Shown here piece after piece: positions 52,790-63,134 of a stretch of 64,000 bases of DNA. The position numbers and the translations under genes are program-made. This DNA comes from Limonium bicolor (lineage: Eukaryota > Streptophyta > Magnoliopsida > Caryophyllales > Plumbaginaceae). Under the pieces are notes generated by a model. It saw only the letters and a program-made list of their open reading frames with translations. It was not told the origin of the DNA and searched no databases. Every line of letters begins with the position of its first letter. Position 1 is the first letter of the stretch. The stretch spans positions 268,966,131-269,030,130 of the forward strand of contig CM041779.1 of NCBI GenBank assembly GCA_023374045.1. The letters are read 5' to 3'.

Positions 52790-54620
52790 GCAAACGATTT
52801 ATTTGATATATTAAAAACTAAGAAATAATCCTAGAAGATAACAATTCAATAGACCATCGGGTTGCAAAAATCCCGGTCACAGTAGTATAGCAATTATGAA
52901 GCGGTCAGGTATCAATCCACAGGACTTGAGGTAAATAAGCCTAGCCTTAGGCGATGGGTAAATAAAGAGGGGTTTGTTTTGGTTTTGGGGTTAAATAGAT
53001 AACAAGAAAATAATAATAATAATTAAAGTGATAGATAGGGAGTGTGAACGGTACTCTAGGTTCAGGGAGTTATTTCACTAGCTAGGTTCTCTGCATATTC
53101 TACTACTTAAATAGAGACTTGGATTGGCTTGTAATTCTCAATTATCTATCTGTATTAAGTCCTAATTCAAGATAGCTCATCTAGACAGGACACATAGTTC
53201 TAGTCTAGACTTAACAAGTATATCTAGATGGTTTTATGCACAGAATTACTAGTCTGGTTTGGTCCGGACTAAAGCACCTAATTGCTAATGTAATCTATCC
53301 GATTGCAATTATCACAGGTAACAGGTTAATAGGACCATCAATGCTAATCACCTTATCTTATCATAACATGATTCGAGGGCTTATATAAATTCATGACATT
53401 TATTAAAAGCACTTAAATGCATTAACCTGAACAAACCAAATAGTCTCGATAAAGCAGTAAAATAATGCAGAGTTTAACTAATTACAACATCCCTTCCCCT
53501 AGAGTATATCCTCTTAGCTAGACATAGCAATTGAAATCATAAATGAGAGAGAGTTGAGAGAAATCATCTGTTACGAAGATCTCTTGCTCACTCCGCCCCT
53601 TTGTCCTTGCGCTATGCTGGCTTGGAGGTTGGATCTGATGGCAATGAAGTGCATTTGGTGAAATGGAGTGAAAGTGGAAATTTTCGGCAAGTTTGTGAGA
53701 CGTCCGGATGGGTGGGTCGGACACAAATCCGGACGCAAATCCGGACGTGAGTTTTTTTGTGTAGCGTGTGTGCGAAGTCTTGTGTGTGATTTTTGTGTGG
53801 AGAAATTGGAATGAAAATGTATTTGATGTGATGTGTTTGTGTTTGAGTATATGTATGGAGATGGAGTACGAGAGAGTTTATTGTGTGGATGACCAGAGGA
53901 TGAATGGAATGAGAGATGGAGGATGAAGAGAGGTGTAGACGAGTGTCTGGTGCGAATTGAAATGAAGGCTGGGGAAGGGTTTAAATAGGCTTAGGAGTAA
54001 ACAGAGGTAGTGGTGAGTTGGTAGGAGATTGATTGTGCATGGACATAGTTTTAATTTACACGGAGTATGGGCGTAATCGGCTGATAATTGCGCCGAAAGC
54101 ACAATTATCAGCGCGATGATTTTTATTTTTCATTTATGTGTGACGTCCGCGTTTGAGTCCGTGTCGCGGACAGGGTGTCCTGACGAGATCTACACGCGTC
54201 CGCATTCCTGTCCGCGTGCGGACATGACTGACTCCTAATGAGATTTACTCCTGTCCGCATTGGTGTCCGCGTTACGGACATGATTGTCCTGACGAGATCT
54301 GTGAACACGCCTGCATGGGCGTCCGTGTTACGGACATGGAACAAAAGGGACTGTCCGCGTTTCTGTTCGTGTATTAGGACAGTGTTAAAGGCGAATTCGA
54401 TCTGGAGTTGTCCGCTTCTGTGTCCGTGTCTTCCCATCCGGACTCATATCCGGACATGTGTAAATTTTCTCTTTTTGTCCCAAAAGCTCTTAACTCCTCC
54501 TAATCACGTCCTAAGCCAAAATAACATGAAAACAAGAAGGTAAATGCATAAATCTAAGTAAAAGAATATGGAAAACAAGGGTTCAAAGCATCAAAAGATA
54601 GATCAATAATCAGTGCATCA
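52790..54620 (-). repeat. 5' LTR of Athila-2
   Basis: TGCAAACG...GTGCATCA. It carries the CCGGAC cluster (53700-53748), the TATA-like box (53999-53990) and the GTCCG array (54143-54456). Confidence 0.95.
54143..54456. repeat. GTCCGCG/GCGGAC inverted-repeat array, Athila-2 5' LTR
   Basis: Same array as 42246-42546, with small indels that change some unit lengths. Confidence 0.8.
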
Positions 54621-55057
54621 GTAGGTCTATTTTTTCAAATAAAAATCCCGCTTATTCTTTTAAAAATTTCACTATCCCGCGTTTTTAAAAGCCTATTGCA
54701 GCGGTTGTTAACTAGGAACCGCTGCAGTAGGTAGGTCAATTTTTTTAAAAAAAATCCCGCTTATTTTTAAAAAATTTCACTATCCCGCTTTTTTTAAGCC
54801 TATTGCAGCGGTTGTATCTAGGAACCGCTGCAATAGGTAGGTCGATTTTTTCAAAAAAAAATCCTGCTTATTCTTTTAAAAAATTTCACTATCCCGCTTT
54901 ATTTAAGCCTATTGCAGCGGTTGTTAGCTAGGAACTGCCATAATAGGTAGGTCGATTTTTTCAAAAAAAAATCCCGCTTATTTTTTTCAAAATTTCACTT
55001 TCCCATTTTTTTTAGCCTATTGCAGCGGTTGTTACTAGGAACCGCTGCAATAGACTT
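54621..55057. repeat. CACTA subterminal repeats, about 108 bp x4
   Basis: Each unit holds GTAGGTC-ATTTTTTC, AAAAATCCCGCTTATT, TTTCACTATCCCGC and the hairpin CTATTGCAGCGGTT...AACCGCTGCAATAG. Unit starts are near 54621, 54728, 54833 and 54943. Athila-2 lies at the edge of the first. Confidence 0.85.
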
Positions 55058-55078
55058 TTTGTTTTAATATAAAAGTTT

Positions 55079-55570
55079 CTCCTCTGTTAACTGACATTAA
55101 TTATGCTCTGCGCTCTCTCCTTCTTCTGGCCACAGTGAACAAGGAACAACTCTGCGCTCTCTTCTTCTTCACTCACGGTCGATGGCGAATAAGGCACGCA
55201 TGCTCTGCGCTCGCTTCTTCTTTCACTCATTTATTCTCTTCTCTTCCCTCATGGTAATATGCTCGAACTTATCTTTACTTCGGTAATTTGTAACCCTAAC
55301 TGAGAGCAAGAAGCTCTGCACCGCCATTAATATTCTCACGCGGTAATTTTGCAACCCTAACTGGCGAACAAGAACATATATGCAATGTGCCTCTTTCTCT
55401 TCTCATATCTACACCTCTTTTACTGTAATTTTGCAAATCTGGTTGGTGGACGAGGAACAAGGGTTGCGCCCCTGTATTCTCATCTCACGGTAATTTTGCA
55501 ATAGGTTTGGAGAACAAGGAACATGTTGTGCGCCTCACTGTAATTTTGTAACTTGATCTGGTGAAAAAAG
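55079..55570. repeat. Degenerate 50-80-bp repeats in the CACTA core
   Basis: CGGTAATTTTGCAACCCTAACTGG or a decayed form recurs near 55280, 55350, 55425, 55488 and 55535. Each is followed by GAACAAG/GAGCAAG and TGCGCC/CTCTGC. An early pair of CTCTGCGCTCTCTTCTTC words precedes them. No ORF. Confidence 0.6.
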
Positions 55571-55639
55571 AAACATATTTTGCGCCGATTCTGAACTGGT
55601 GAATGGCTGCGCGAGGAAGAAGATGAAGCATAATTTTTT

Positions 55640-55825
55640 TTTAAAAAATACCTATGGCAGCGGTTCCTAGCTAACAACCGCAGCAATAGGCTTGTTTTTT
55701 TTTTTTCAGAAGCCCACCTATGGCAGCGGTTGTTAGCTAGGAACCGCTGACATAGGCTTGTTTTTTTTTTCAGAAGCCCACCTATGGCAGCGGTTGTTAT
55801 CTAGGAACCGCTGCCATAGGTAACC
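55640..55825. repeat. CACTA subterminal hairpin repeats, about 70 bp x3 (right end)
   Basis: CCTATGGCAGCGGTTGTTAG, then CTAGGAACCGCTGCCATAGG, separated by T-rich CAGAAGCCCAC. The arms differ from the 54621-55057 group at matching positions (GGCAGCGG/CCGCTGCC against TGCAGCGG/CCGCTGCA). Confidence 0.8.
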
Positions 55826-56252
55826 TACTGCAGCGGTTCAAAACCGCTGAGATAGGTCGAAACCCTATCGCAGCACACCTCATCACAGCGGTTCTAGAAC
55901 CGTTGCGATATACCTAAAACAACCGCTGTGATAGGTCTATTTTGAACTAGTGATTCCAGGGAACTGACTCACCCCTCCCGGGGTGGGCTGCTTGGTTTCA
56001 TCTTGCAGGTACAAATTGTTTATACAGGTGGCCACAAAGAGCATGAGTGATTGGGATGGGAATTAGGAATTGTGGAGAGTTATTCTGTTTTACGTTCTGT
56101 TTTGTTTACGTTGTTTTCTTGAGTTCAGACCGTGACTTAGATAATTGTAATGGTTAATTGGTGAGGTTGGTACCGGGTGTTTGGAACCCGATGGTCTGTA
56201 ATCGCCTTAGTATTTTAATTCCGCTGTAAACACGTTAAATAGGGGCGTTACA

Positions 56253-57444
56253 CCCTCCTTCATGGCACTCTTGAACTTGGGTTCTCCCCTTAAAATGTAG
56301 CCTTGAACTCACGACAATCTTGAGTTAAATAACTCATGCGGTTATCATTTACACCATGCAAACAAGTCAAGTTAATGACTCTTCTAAGTGGCTATTTTTT
56401 ATGTACTTTTAAACATGAATCTCTTGACATTTAGAGAGCGACTCTACCTTGAGTTTTGGAGATGTCCAAGGGTGGCTTCGGTCAGCTAAAAACAGGAAGG
56501 ATAGCTTCAGTTTTGTGCAAGAAAAATAGAGGAGAATAAGAGTTTAAATCTCCATGAAGGTCACATTTTCTTTACCTTCTCTTGGAGCCTTTGGAGGGGT
56601 GAGTTCGTGGAGGAGTTTTGCTCAATGAATGGGCTGGAAGCCAGCCTCCATGCGGGTGCAAAAACAAGTCAAGGAAGGTGTCCAAAACTACATCTTCGGA
56701 CATAAATGTAAGGTGGAAGGAGAGGGTGTGTGAGGTTGTTTTCTTACCATTTAAACTCAGATAGGTCCTTCAAGTTCTTGGCAGTTTTCAGCCGATTTGA
56801 AGCCTTGACAAGGGAGTTCCTTGCCTTGGAAGATGAAGGAAAATCAGAGGGGGAGAAGGTGCTGGAAAAGAAAACGTAAGGAAGGAAAAGGATAGGTCTT
56901 TACCTTGTTTCTTGACTTGTTCTTTGCTGTTGCAAACTGGAAATGAAAAGAGAGCTAGATGGGCATGTTGTTGTCGTAGAGGAGGAGGGAAAGAAGACTT
57001 CAGCTTCTGTATGGAAGCGGTCAGATCAAAAATAAAGAATGAACAAAGAAGAATGGATGAAGAGGGCAGGATTTACCTTGTTTCTTGTCCTTGTTTGCCG
57101 ATGTACAAATCGGAATAAGGAAGGGAGTGTGCTTGCTTCTTCCTTGCTGTCTGTAAAGAAGCAGCAAAGATCAGAAAAAAAAAAAGAAAGCAAAAAAAAG
57201 AGAGGAGCGGGTAGAGAAATGAGAGAGAGATGGTTTACTTCTGCTACTTCCTCTAACGCGTCCTGACATGAGAACAACAATGCAATAGCTCCTTCTTGTT
57301 TGTTCCTGGTTGTTATCCAAACGTAAATGAGGGAAAAAAGTATTAGTTTCAGTCAACATTTACTCACTCTAACTCAGTGGGGAATATTACCCATGGGAAA
57401 CTCGGAGAAAGGATGAGATCAGGGGAGATTACCATTTGGATAAC
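56253..57444 (-). repeat. Element C LTR, segment 3
   Basis: Between E and F. It contains splice-donor-like motifs on the minus strand (complement of TTTACC TTGTTTC at 56899-56912 and 57072-57085). Short ORFs on both strands lack domains. Assigned to C by position. Confidence 0.45.
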
Positions 57445-57783
57445 TGTAACAACACCCCATCCAAAGCCTATCGTGGTTATCGCAATCTGAACACTTAATC
57501 GAAACATCGCAGCGGAAATATACAACACTTGGACCTTGCCACGGTCTGATCGTTAGAATACCGGCTTAATATATACAATACTTAACCAAAATATTTATCC
57601 AGCCTCAAAACATAACATCCACAATCCCCACGACCATCCGAGTACTAGTATCTCAATCATAATCTCGAACTTACAACATTTTAATATGAACAGTCGGGTG
57701 CACAGGCGCAACCCGAACTCAATAAACTCCCCCACCTAAGTCCTACCCGCTCCTACTCTCGTAGTGCGTCCTCATGGGCCTCT

Positions 57784-57826
57784 TACCTGCAAGTGTTAAA
57801 ATAGCCCCCGAGGGGGTCAGCACGAA
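57784..57826 (-). other. GC hairpin beside TTGCAG|GTAA in F
   Basis: CCCCC-GA-GGGGG at 57815-57826, and in sense ACACTTGCAGGTAAGA (57798-57783) just 3' of it. Confidence 0.5.
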
Positions 57827-59010
57827 TGCTGGTACACACCCTCTCATGGCCCCCAAGCTAACGGGGCTACGACGACTAATTGTCGATAGCATGGAAATTG
57901 ATTACATGCGCAAACATAATATGAAGTGCAATAACAATAACCACCAGATGAACATATATAATTCACAACCAATGAACGACTCAAGCGTTCCCTTAACAAG
58001 TGGGTTAATAACCCCCTGCCTCAGTCCTCAGTTCCTTAATCTCAGTTCCTTAACTTACCTTAATCTTAATCTCAATCTTATACTTGCCAACCTCTCCACT
58101 ATTAGATTGGTTAGCCCTTAATTGGTTACTTATCTTTGTAGGGCTTGGTTAACCCTAGCCGGTAGCAGTGCACTATCCGACGATAAGCTACCTTCCTTAA
58201 CTCATTAGGGATGTAGGCTTGATCCCTCCACGCCTTCCTTATTGTGCCTCCCCACCTCGAACAGTAGCCCGGGTGGTCGGGTCAATTTGTTGACCCTAGG
58301 CGACGAGTCTAATGACAGTCTTATTTGGAAGTCGGATCTGATTCAGATACCGACCTCCCCCAATACACATGTGCCGGTACCATTCCGGATTCCTCACTCC
58401 CACCCAAGTTATGGTTAGTGAAAGCCTTATTTACCAAGTGTTAGTTTAAACTTGACGGGTAAAACCAACAATCAACGATACTTAGTTCTCAACCTTAACT
58501 CAGTAAGTACTAACCTTGGTTAGTAACAATCTCAAGCCTCGCGGGTTAGTGTAAATGTAACACAATCGCAACGAGAGCAATATAACCGGTTGCATGCTTT
58601 ATCTTGTTTTAGTAGTAGCAAATAAACAGATAGCACACAAGCCGAGGGACACCTCGTTAGCAAGCAGGTCACGAAAAGGATTGTAACCGTTCACCTCGAT
58701 CGTTGTTTGTTTAACCTTCTTCGGGTCCCAATTCACAAACCTAAAACATTCATTCATTTTAGGTATTAGTTTATTTGCACCTTACTTAACTCACTTAGTC
58801 TCTAAGGACTTCCATTCAATAACCTCTCAAGTCTTTATCACTTAGTCTTACCAACTTTACTTTTATCATCAAAACTTATGCTTATCTTAACTTAACTCCT
58901 TAAGTTTAGGGTCCCATTCATTACTACCCTTCCAAGGGCATACCTCATTATCCATTACCTTTCTTAGAGTTTGAAATTTTCTTTTTTTTTTTTTTCTAAG
59001 TGTTAAGGGT

Positions 59011-59296
59011 CGACCGACCCACCGACCGACCCTACCCCTGGGTCGGTCCATTACAGAAACTCTTCCGTCTCTTGAAACCCATCCGACCCGACCCAGAGCT
59101 AGACCGACCGACCCAACCCTCTGGGTCGGTCCCTTACAGAACCCATTTTCCTACTTAAATCTTGCCCGAACCGACCCAAGGCTAAGCCGACCGACCCAAG
59201 CCCTCTGGGTCCGTCCAGTCCGAGGCATTCCGGCTGCTTAACTTGGCCCGACCGACCCCAACACTGGGTCGGACCTGGGTCGGTCCTCTACAGACC
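59011..59296. repeat. Array of four CCGACCGACCC/GGGTCGGTC hairpins
   Basis: Inverted repeats near 59022-59049, 59104-59131, 59189-59216 and 59251-59286, each followed by a CTTACAGA-like word in most units. The array is CpG-rich within AT-rich DNA and takes a position in F similar to that of the GGTCCGGGT array in A. Confidence 0.8.
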
Positions 59297-61606
59297 TTCC
59301 TCTTAAATTGCCTCTTTCAATTCCAAACTTCTCCTCATATATCCAAATATGTTATAACCTCATTTGGGCACCTCAAATACTCCTTAAGCCCTCCTCAAAA
59401 TACCTTAAATCATCCACCAAAATCCATCTTGGTCATTATGCATTTTCCTTGTAATATGCTAACACTTGTATGTTTTTTCCTCTAGGTTTTCTTTGTGGTG
59501 GTTCATACCTAATGTAACCACTATGCCAAATGTTTCCTTCACCACTATAACATCATCTCCCAAGCATCTCTCACTATCTAAACTCTTTTAAACATTCTCT
59601 TAGGTTTCTTAACAAATTAAACTTCCATCATCATTACATTATTTCCTTCCTAGATGTGCACCAAATTTGCCTAAGTCCTAAATACCAATACATTCTCTTG
59701 ATTCCTAAACCTTCCATGGTGATACCTAAGTCATCATAAGTCATTAAAATACCTTAACTTCACCCCTTTTTCATCAAGACAACCTATAGAACATTCCTAG
59801 TACTTTCTTAGTCATTAAATTCCCTTAGGATATCTTAACACTTAGCTTTCCTTTAAATTTCGCCATGGGTTCTCTAGTATATAATACTTCCTAACACATG
59901 GTTTTTCTCCATCAAACAACCAACACACCAAATTCTCATCACAACACTTAACACCCAACTTACACTAAAACTTCACCACATCATCATATAATGCTTAAAC
60001 TTAAAATGCTTGGCACTTAGGCCCTTAAATGACAATAATCTTACCACTGAATTTCCACATATATATGCCTTCAACCTGCGAATACACTCAACAAGGCTCC
60101 CATTGAAATAAATGCTTCTTGTACTTCACCTTTATATTCTTAAACTATCTCCTTTCTCATTTGCTCCTTAGTCACAAGTTCACAAGTATAGACATTGTTT
60201 CTCCTAGGTTTTAATAGCACCTTCCACACATAAACTAAATACTAAGCTCATCATTTACCCACATCTCATTCCCTTAAACAACAAGACACCTTAAGGTAAG
60301 TAATTTACCTTGTTTTCTCACAAGCTTACAAGCTTTTCTCCTTAGGTTTTCTTTGTTCAATCTCGGTCACCAATGTGATTCTCCTTGCCAATGTTCTAAA
60401 CCAATATCCAATGACTCCAATGAGTACTAGATAACACATTAACCCTAAGGAACAACCCTAGGTTTAAAAATATGTTTTAAGGTATTATGTGATTGTTTTA
60501 CCTTGGTTTCTCAAGACAACTTGGATGTGAAGCAAGAAGGACCTCCTCTCTCCTTTGAAGAGTAGAAACAAGCTAGAACAAGGCATAAACATGGAGTCCC
60601 ATGAGTATATATTTTCGGTCAAGTGAAGAAAATGGTGGAAACCTAGATTTTCTTACACTTTCTTTACCTTAAGAGAATGGGGATGCCTATGGAGTCTCCA
60701 AACTTGAATTTCCTCCTCTAATGGTGGTTTGACTTGGCACCAAAATGGAGCTCTTGAAGTTTTGAAAAGATAGAAAGGAGGAGCTTGAGCTAACTAAGAA
60801 GAATATGTATTTTGTTTTGGATTTGGAGCTAAAATGAGCAAGATGTGTGCAAGAGAAGATGGAGCTAGCATGGAGGTGAGCTCTACGTGAATGGAGAAGA
60901 GAAAGAGAGCAAGAAAACCGTGTGAACAAGGAATGAAGAAGTGAGGAGAGAGAATCACTAAAGGTGAGATATTATGTAAAAAGGTGAATAGTACTTTAGG
61001 CTTTAAAAGACTTATTTGCTTTCTTAATCACTTATGAGTCATAAAGGTGGTGACTCACCCCTTAAGAAACCGGCCCCTTTTAGTAATGAGGGTATTTAGT
61101 CTTTGTTGACCAAATGTCTCACTTATATAGACTTATGTTATAAACTAGCTTAATAAATTCACTATTCATCAAAAACAAGGCACATTGTTGTGAAATTTTT
61201 GATTTCCCATTGATATAGACCTCCAAATGTGATACTATATAGTATACATATTAATTAAAGAGTAATGATGGACATTTAGCCATTCAAAACTCATTTACAA
61301 GACAATTTTTCAAAAACGTGCTTTAGACTCCTTAAAGCACATTTTTGTTTTAACTTGTTTTCAAGCTTGGTTTTCTTTGGTAATTGACTTAAAATGACCA
61401 TTAGGATATTACTAAGGTCTTGGAACAATATTTGAGTACTCTTCTGTCTCTCCAAGCTTAGAGCACGTTTTTGCTTAACTGCTCTTTTGGTGTTTCCTTA
61501 TATTTTCTTTGATTAGAAATGTTTCTTAATGTTTCTAAGGCATTATTTAGCCTCCTTATATCTTAGTTTATCATTTAAACACCATACCTAAGTTTGGGGT
61601 ATTTCA

Positions 61607-62580
61607 GTAAGTGGTAGTAGGCTGGAAGGGTGTTGTTGTACGAGGAAGAAAGGAGAGTTGTAGCTGTTGTTACAGCCTAGAATGAGAGTGATGGAAAGGG
61701 ACTGCTGCTACCGTAAAAATAAAATAAGAATAGAGTTGTTATTGGGTTGAAAAGAAAGAAAGAAACAGGTGCTGTTGCGGACAGCATGAGAAGAGTGGAA
61801 GAGGGAGTGGTATTAGAGGTAAGTCTAGACTTGTACTTGTAGTACTTTATTTTGTTATTTATTTCTTAATTGTGTTTTATCTCTTCTTTTGTGTACTTGC
61901 AGCCGGCTATACATGGGTTTCGGGGGCAACATTTGTAATTTTCATCTTTTAATATTATAACACATTTGTACACTTGTTTCTCTTTTGACAATTTGCTTTT
62001 CAATTTTTTTCTTTTATTAATAACACCGAAAGAATTGAAAATTGGAAGGATGTAGGAAGAAAATTGGGGGAAAGTACAAGTGATTTCATATTTTTATGCT
62101 TTAAATTTATACTTGTTTATCTTTCTAATTTTAGGTTGTTTTTTCATTTTCTTCTTCCTTTTTGATATGTATGTGTGCCGAGAGTATAGTTAGTGGAGGG
62201 AGACTTTCTTGATTTTTGTACATTAATGTGTATTTGACTTGTTTATATATTAGGTGGTAACATGTTTTTATTTCATGTTTTTAATGTGTATGTATATAAG
62301 TGTATATAGCACTTACAATTTGTTTTGACTATATAAAATATTTTACATAGTTTCATGAGTGGTATTTGTGATAGTTAATACATGTACTAATATGTTACAT
62401 GTGATATTACTTTTAGGAGTTGATTTCTCCTTAATAATATTCTCTCTTGATTAGTGATTTAATATATGATTTAGTGTCCATTTTGGACTATATATTTATA
62501 CAATGATATTTATAACAATTAGCGCTCATGATTCAAATTAATCCGTATTAAATATGGTAATAAATATTTGGGGTATTTCA
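61607..62580 (-). repeat. Element C 3' LTR, terminal segment
   Basis: It ends TTTGGGGTATTTCA at 62580, directly against a C-rich tract that is the PPT of a minus-strand element. Summed with the other segments, the visible LTR of C is about 5.1 kb, near the 5.7 kb of the LTR of B. Confidence 0.7.
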
Positions 62581-62613
62581 GTCCCCCCCTTAAAAGGACT
62601 TCGTCCCAAAGTC
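62581..62613 (-). other. PPT and adjacent hairpin of element C
   Basis: In sense: GACTTTG-GGA-CGAAGTC (62613-62597), then CTTTTAAGGGGGGGAC, then the LTR start TGAAATACCCC. One stem pair is T-G. Confidence 0.8.
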
Positions 62614-62984
62614 ATCTTGATCAAATAGGTAATATAACTACCCATGTAGCCTTAATGGTAATTATCAATTCGGCATATCAATTCTAAGTTCTCGACACTT
62701 TCTCGAAGTGTTATCAATTCCATTCAGCCACTTGTATTTCCAATCCAAATCAATATGCATATAACATAAGTCTCGAAGGAAATAAGTACATAATCGTACA
62801 AGTGTTTAGAGCACATACAACACATTACAAGTGTATCACAACACATCACATGCTTAAGCACATTCATACAACAATATATCACCAGTGCGAAAGCACAACA
62901 TGCCACAAAGACAACAAAAACAACTGGATTTGCCAAGAGGCTCTACCCCCTTAAAGGGTTACGCCCCGTGACCCCCAAAAGTAT

Positions 62985-63134
62985 CTAGCAGTAGTTATGG
63001 GAGAGCGCTGGATACTTGGCTCTCATGGAGTTCTCCAACTCCCATGTGCCTATTTTCGCCTCATGGTTCAACCAACGGACTTTGATCATTTTAATGGTCT
63101 TGCTCTTGGTCTCCCTTGTTTCTGTATTGAATCT
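62985..63134 (-). pseudogene. Chromodomain remnant at the polyprotein C-terminus of element C
   Basis: Fifty codons ending at TAG (62987-62985). IKMIKVRWLNHEAKIGTWEL (63085-63026) followed by ENSMRAKYPALSHNY fits the C-terminal chromodomain of Tekay/Del-type chromoviral integrases: a hydrophobic strand with V-x-W, the T-W-E motif, then the helix ending YP-L. Chromodomains of this kind are thought to steer integration to chromatin by binding histone marks. A TAA at 63137-63135 cuts it from upstream residues that still resemble the family (LSDREKTPP), so it is broken. This is the clearest evidence that the A/B/C/G group derives from chromoviruses. Confidence 0.72.

Larger units (their letters stand above)
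40881..54620 (-). mobile_element. Athila-2: full-length Athila-type Ty3/Gypsy element, TSD GTAGG
   Basis: LTRs at 40881-42711 and 52790-54620 (each 1831 bp) begin TGCAAACG and end GTGCATCA. They are flanked by GTAGG at 40876-40880 and 54621-54625. PBS, gag, protease, RT, RNase H, integrase and a third ORF follow in order on the minus strand, then a long 3' non-coding region and the PPT. All reading frames are interrupted, so it is dead as a protein source. It inserted into a subterminal repeat of the CACTA. Confidence 0.96.
40669..55955. mobile_element. Non-autonomous CACTA-type DNA transposon, TSD ATT, split by Athila-2
   Basis: Ends at 40672 (CACTAGTACAAAACAGGC) and 55952 (the complement reads CACTAGTTCAAAATAGACC) form imperfect terminal inverted repeats. 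They are flanked by the 3-bp duplication ATT (40669-40671 and 55953-55955), as expected for CACTA/En-Spm elements. The intact target TTCCATTCCAGGG is seen undisrupted in both LTRs of G (opposite strand, around 14262 and 22130). Without Athila-2 the element is about 1.54 kb and has no transposase, so it depends on proteins supplied elsewhere. Subterminal GCAGCGGTT repeats fill both ends. Confidence 0.9.
27870..56252 (+). mobile_element. Element E: solo or orphan LTR related to G, expanded by nested insertions
   Basis: Sequence homologous to the reverse complement of G's LTR begins at about 27870 (GGATTTCTTTTATTAAA) and ends AGGGGCGTTACA at 56252. It is broken by Athila-1 (31023-38675 with TSD) and the CACTA (40672-55955 with TSD). 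Without these it is about 5.45 kb, matching the 5.6-kb LTR of G less about 35 bp missing at the start. No PBS follows 56252 and no PPT precedes 27870, and flanking duplications are not apparent. It is therefore an orphan LTR, 5'-truncated or joined by recombination. Confidence 0.75.
57445..61606 (-). repeat. Element F: lone LTR of about 4.16 kb, related to A
   Basis: It runs TGTAACAACACCCC to GGGGTATTTCA, the same ends as A, C and G. No PBS is found on the left (the flank has no TGATACCA) and no PPT on the right, so it is a solo LTR. Target duplications are not convincing (ATAAC against GTAAG). It has the GC hairpin/CAG|GT pair at 57784-57826 and a hairpin array at 59022-59286. No genes. Confidence 0.7.

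Noticed and set aside
56912..57359. Cluster of 60-84-codon ORFs on both strands
   Set aside because: Purine-rich low-complexity DNA in LTR C gives long frames by composition; no motif or start context supports a gene.
57440..61611. Target duplication flanking F
   Set aside because: ATAAC and GTAAG agree at three of five positions only, so no TSD is claimed.
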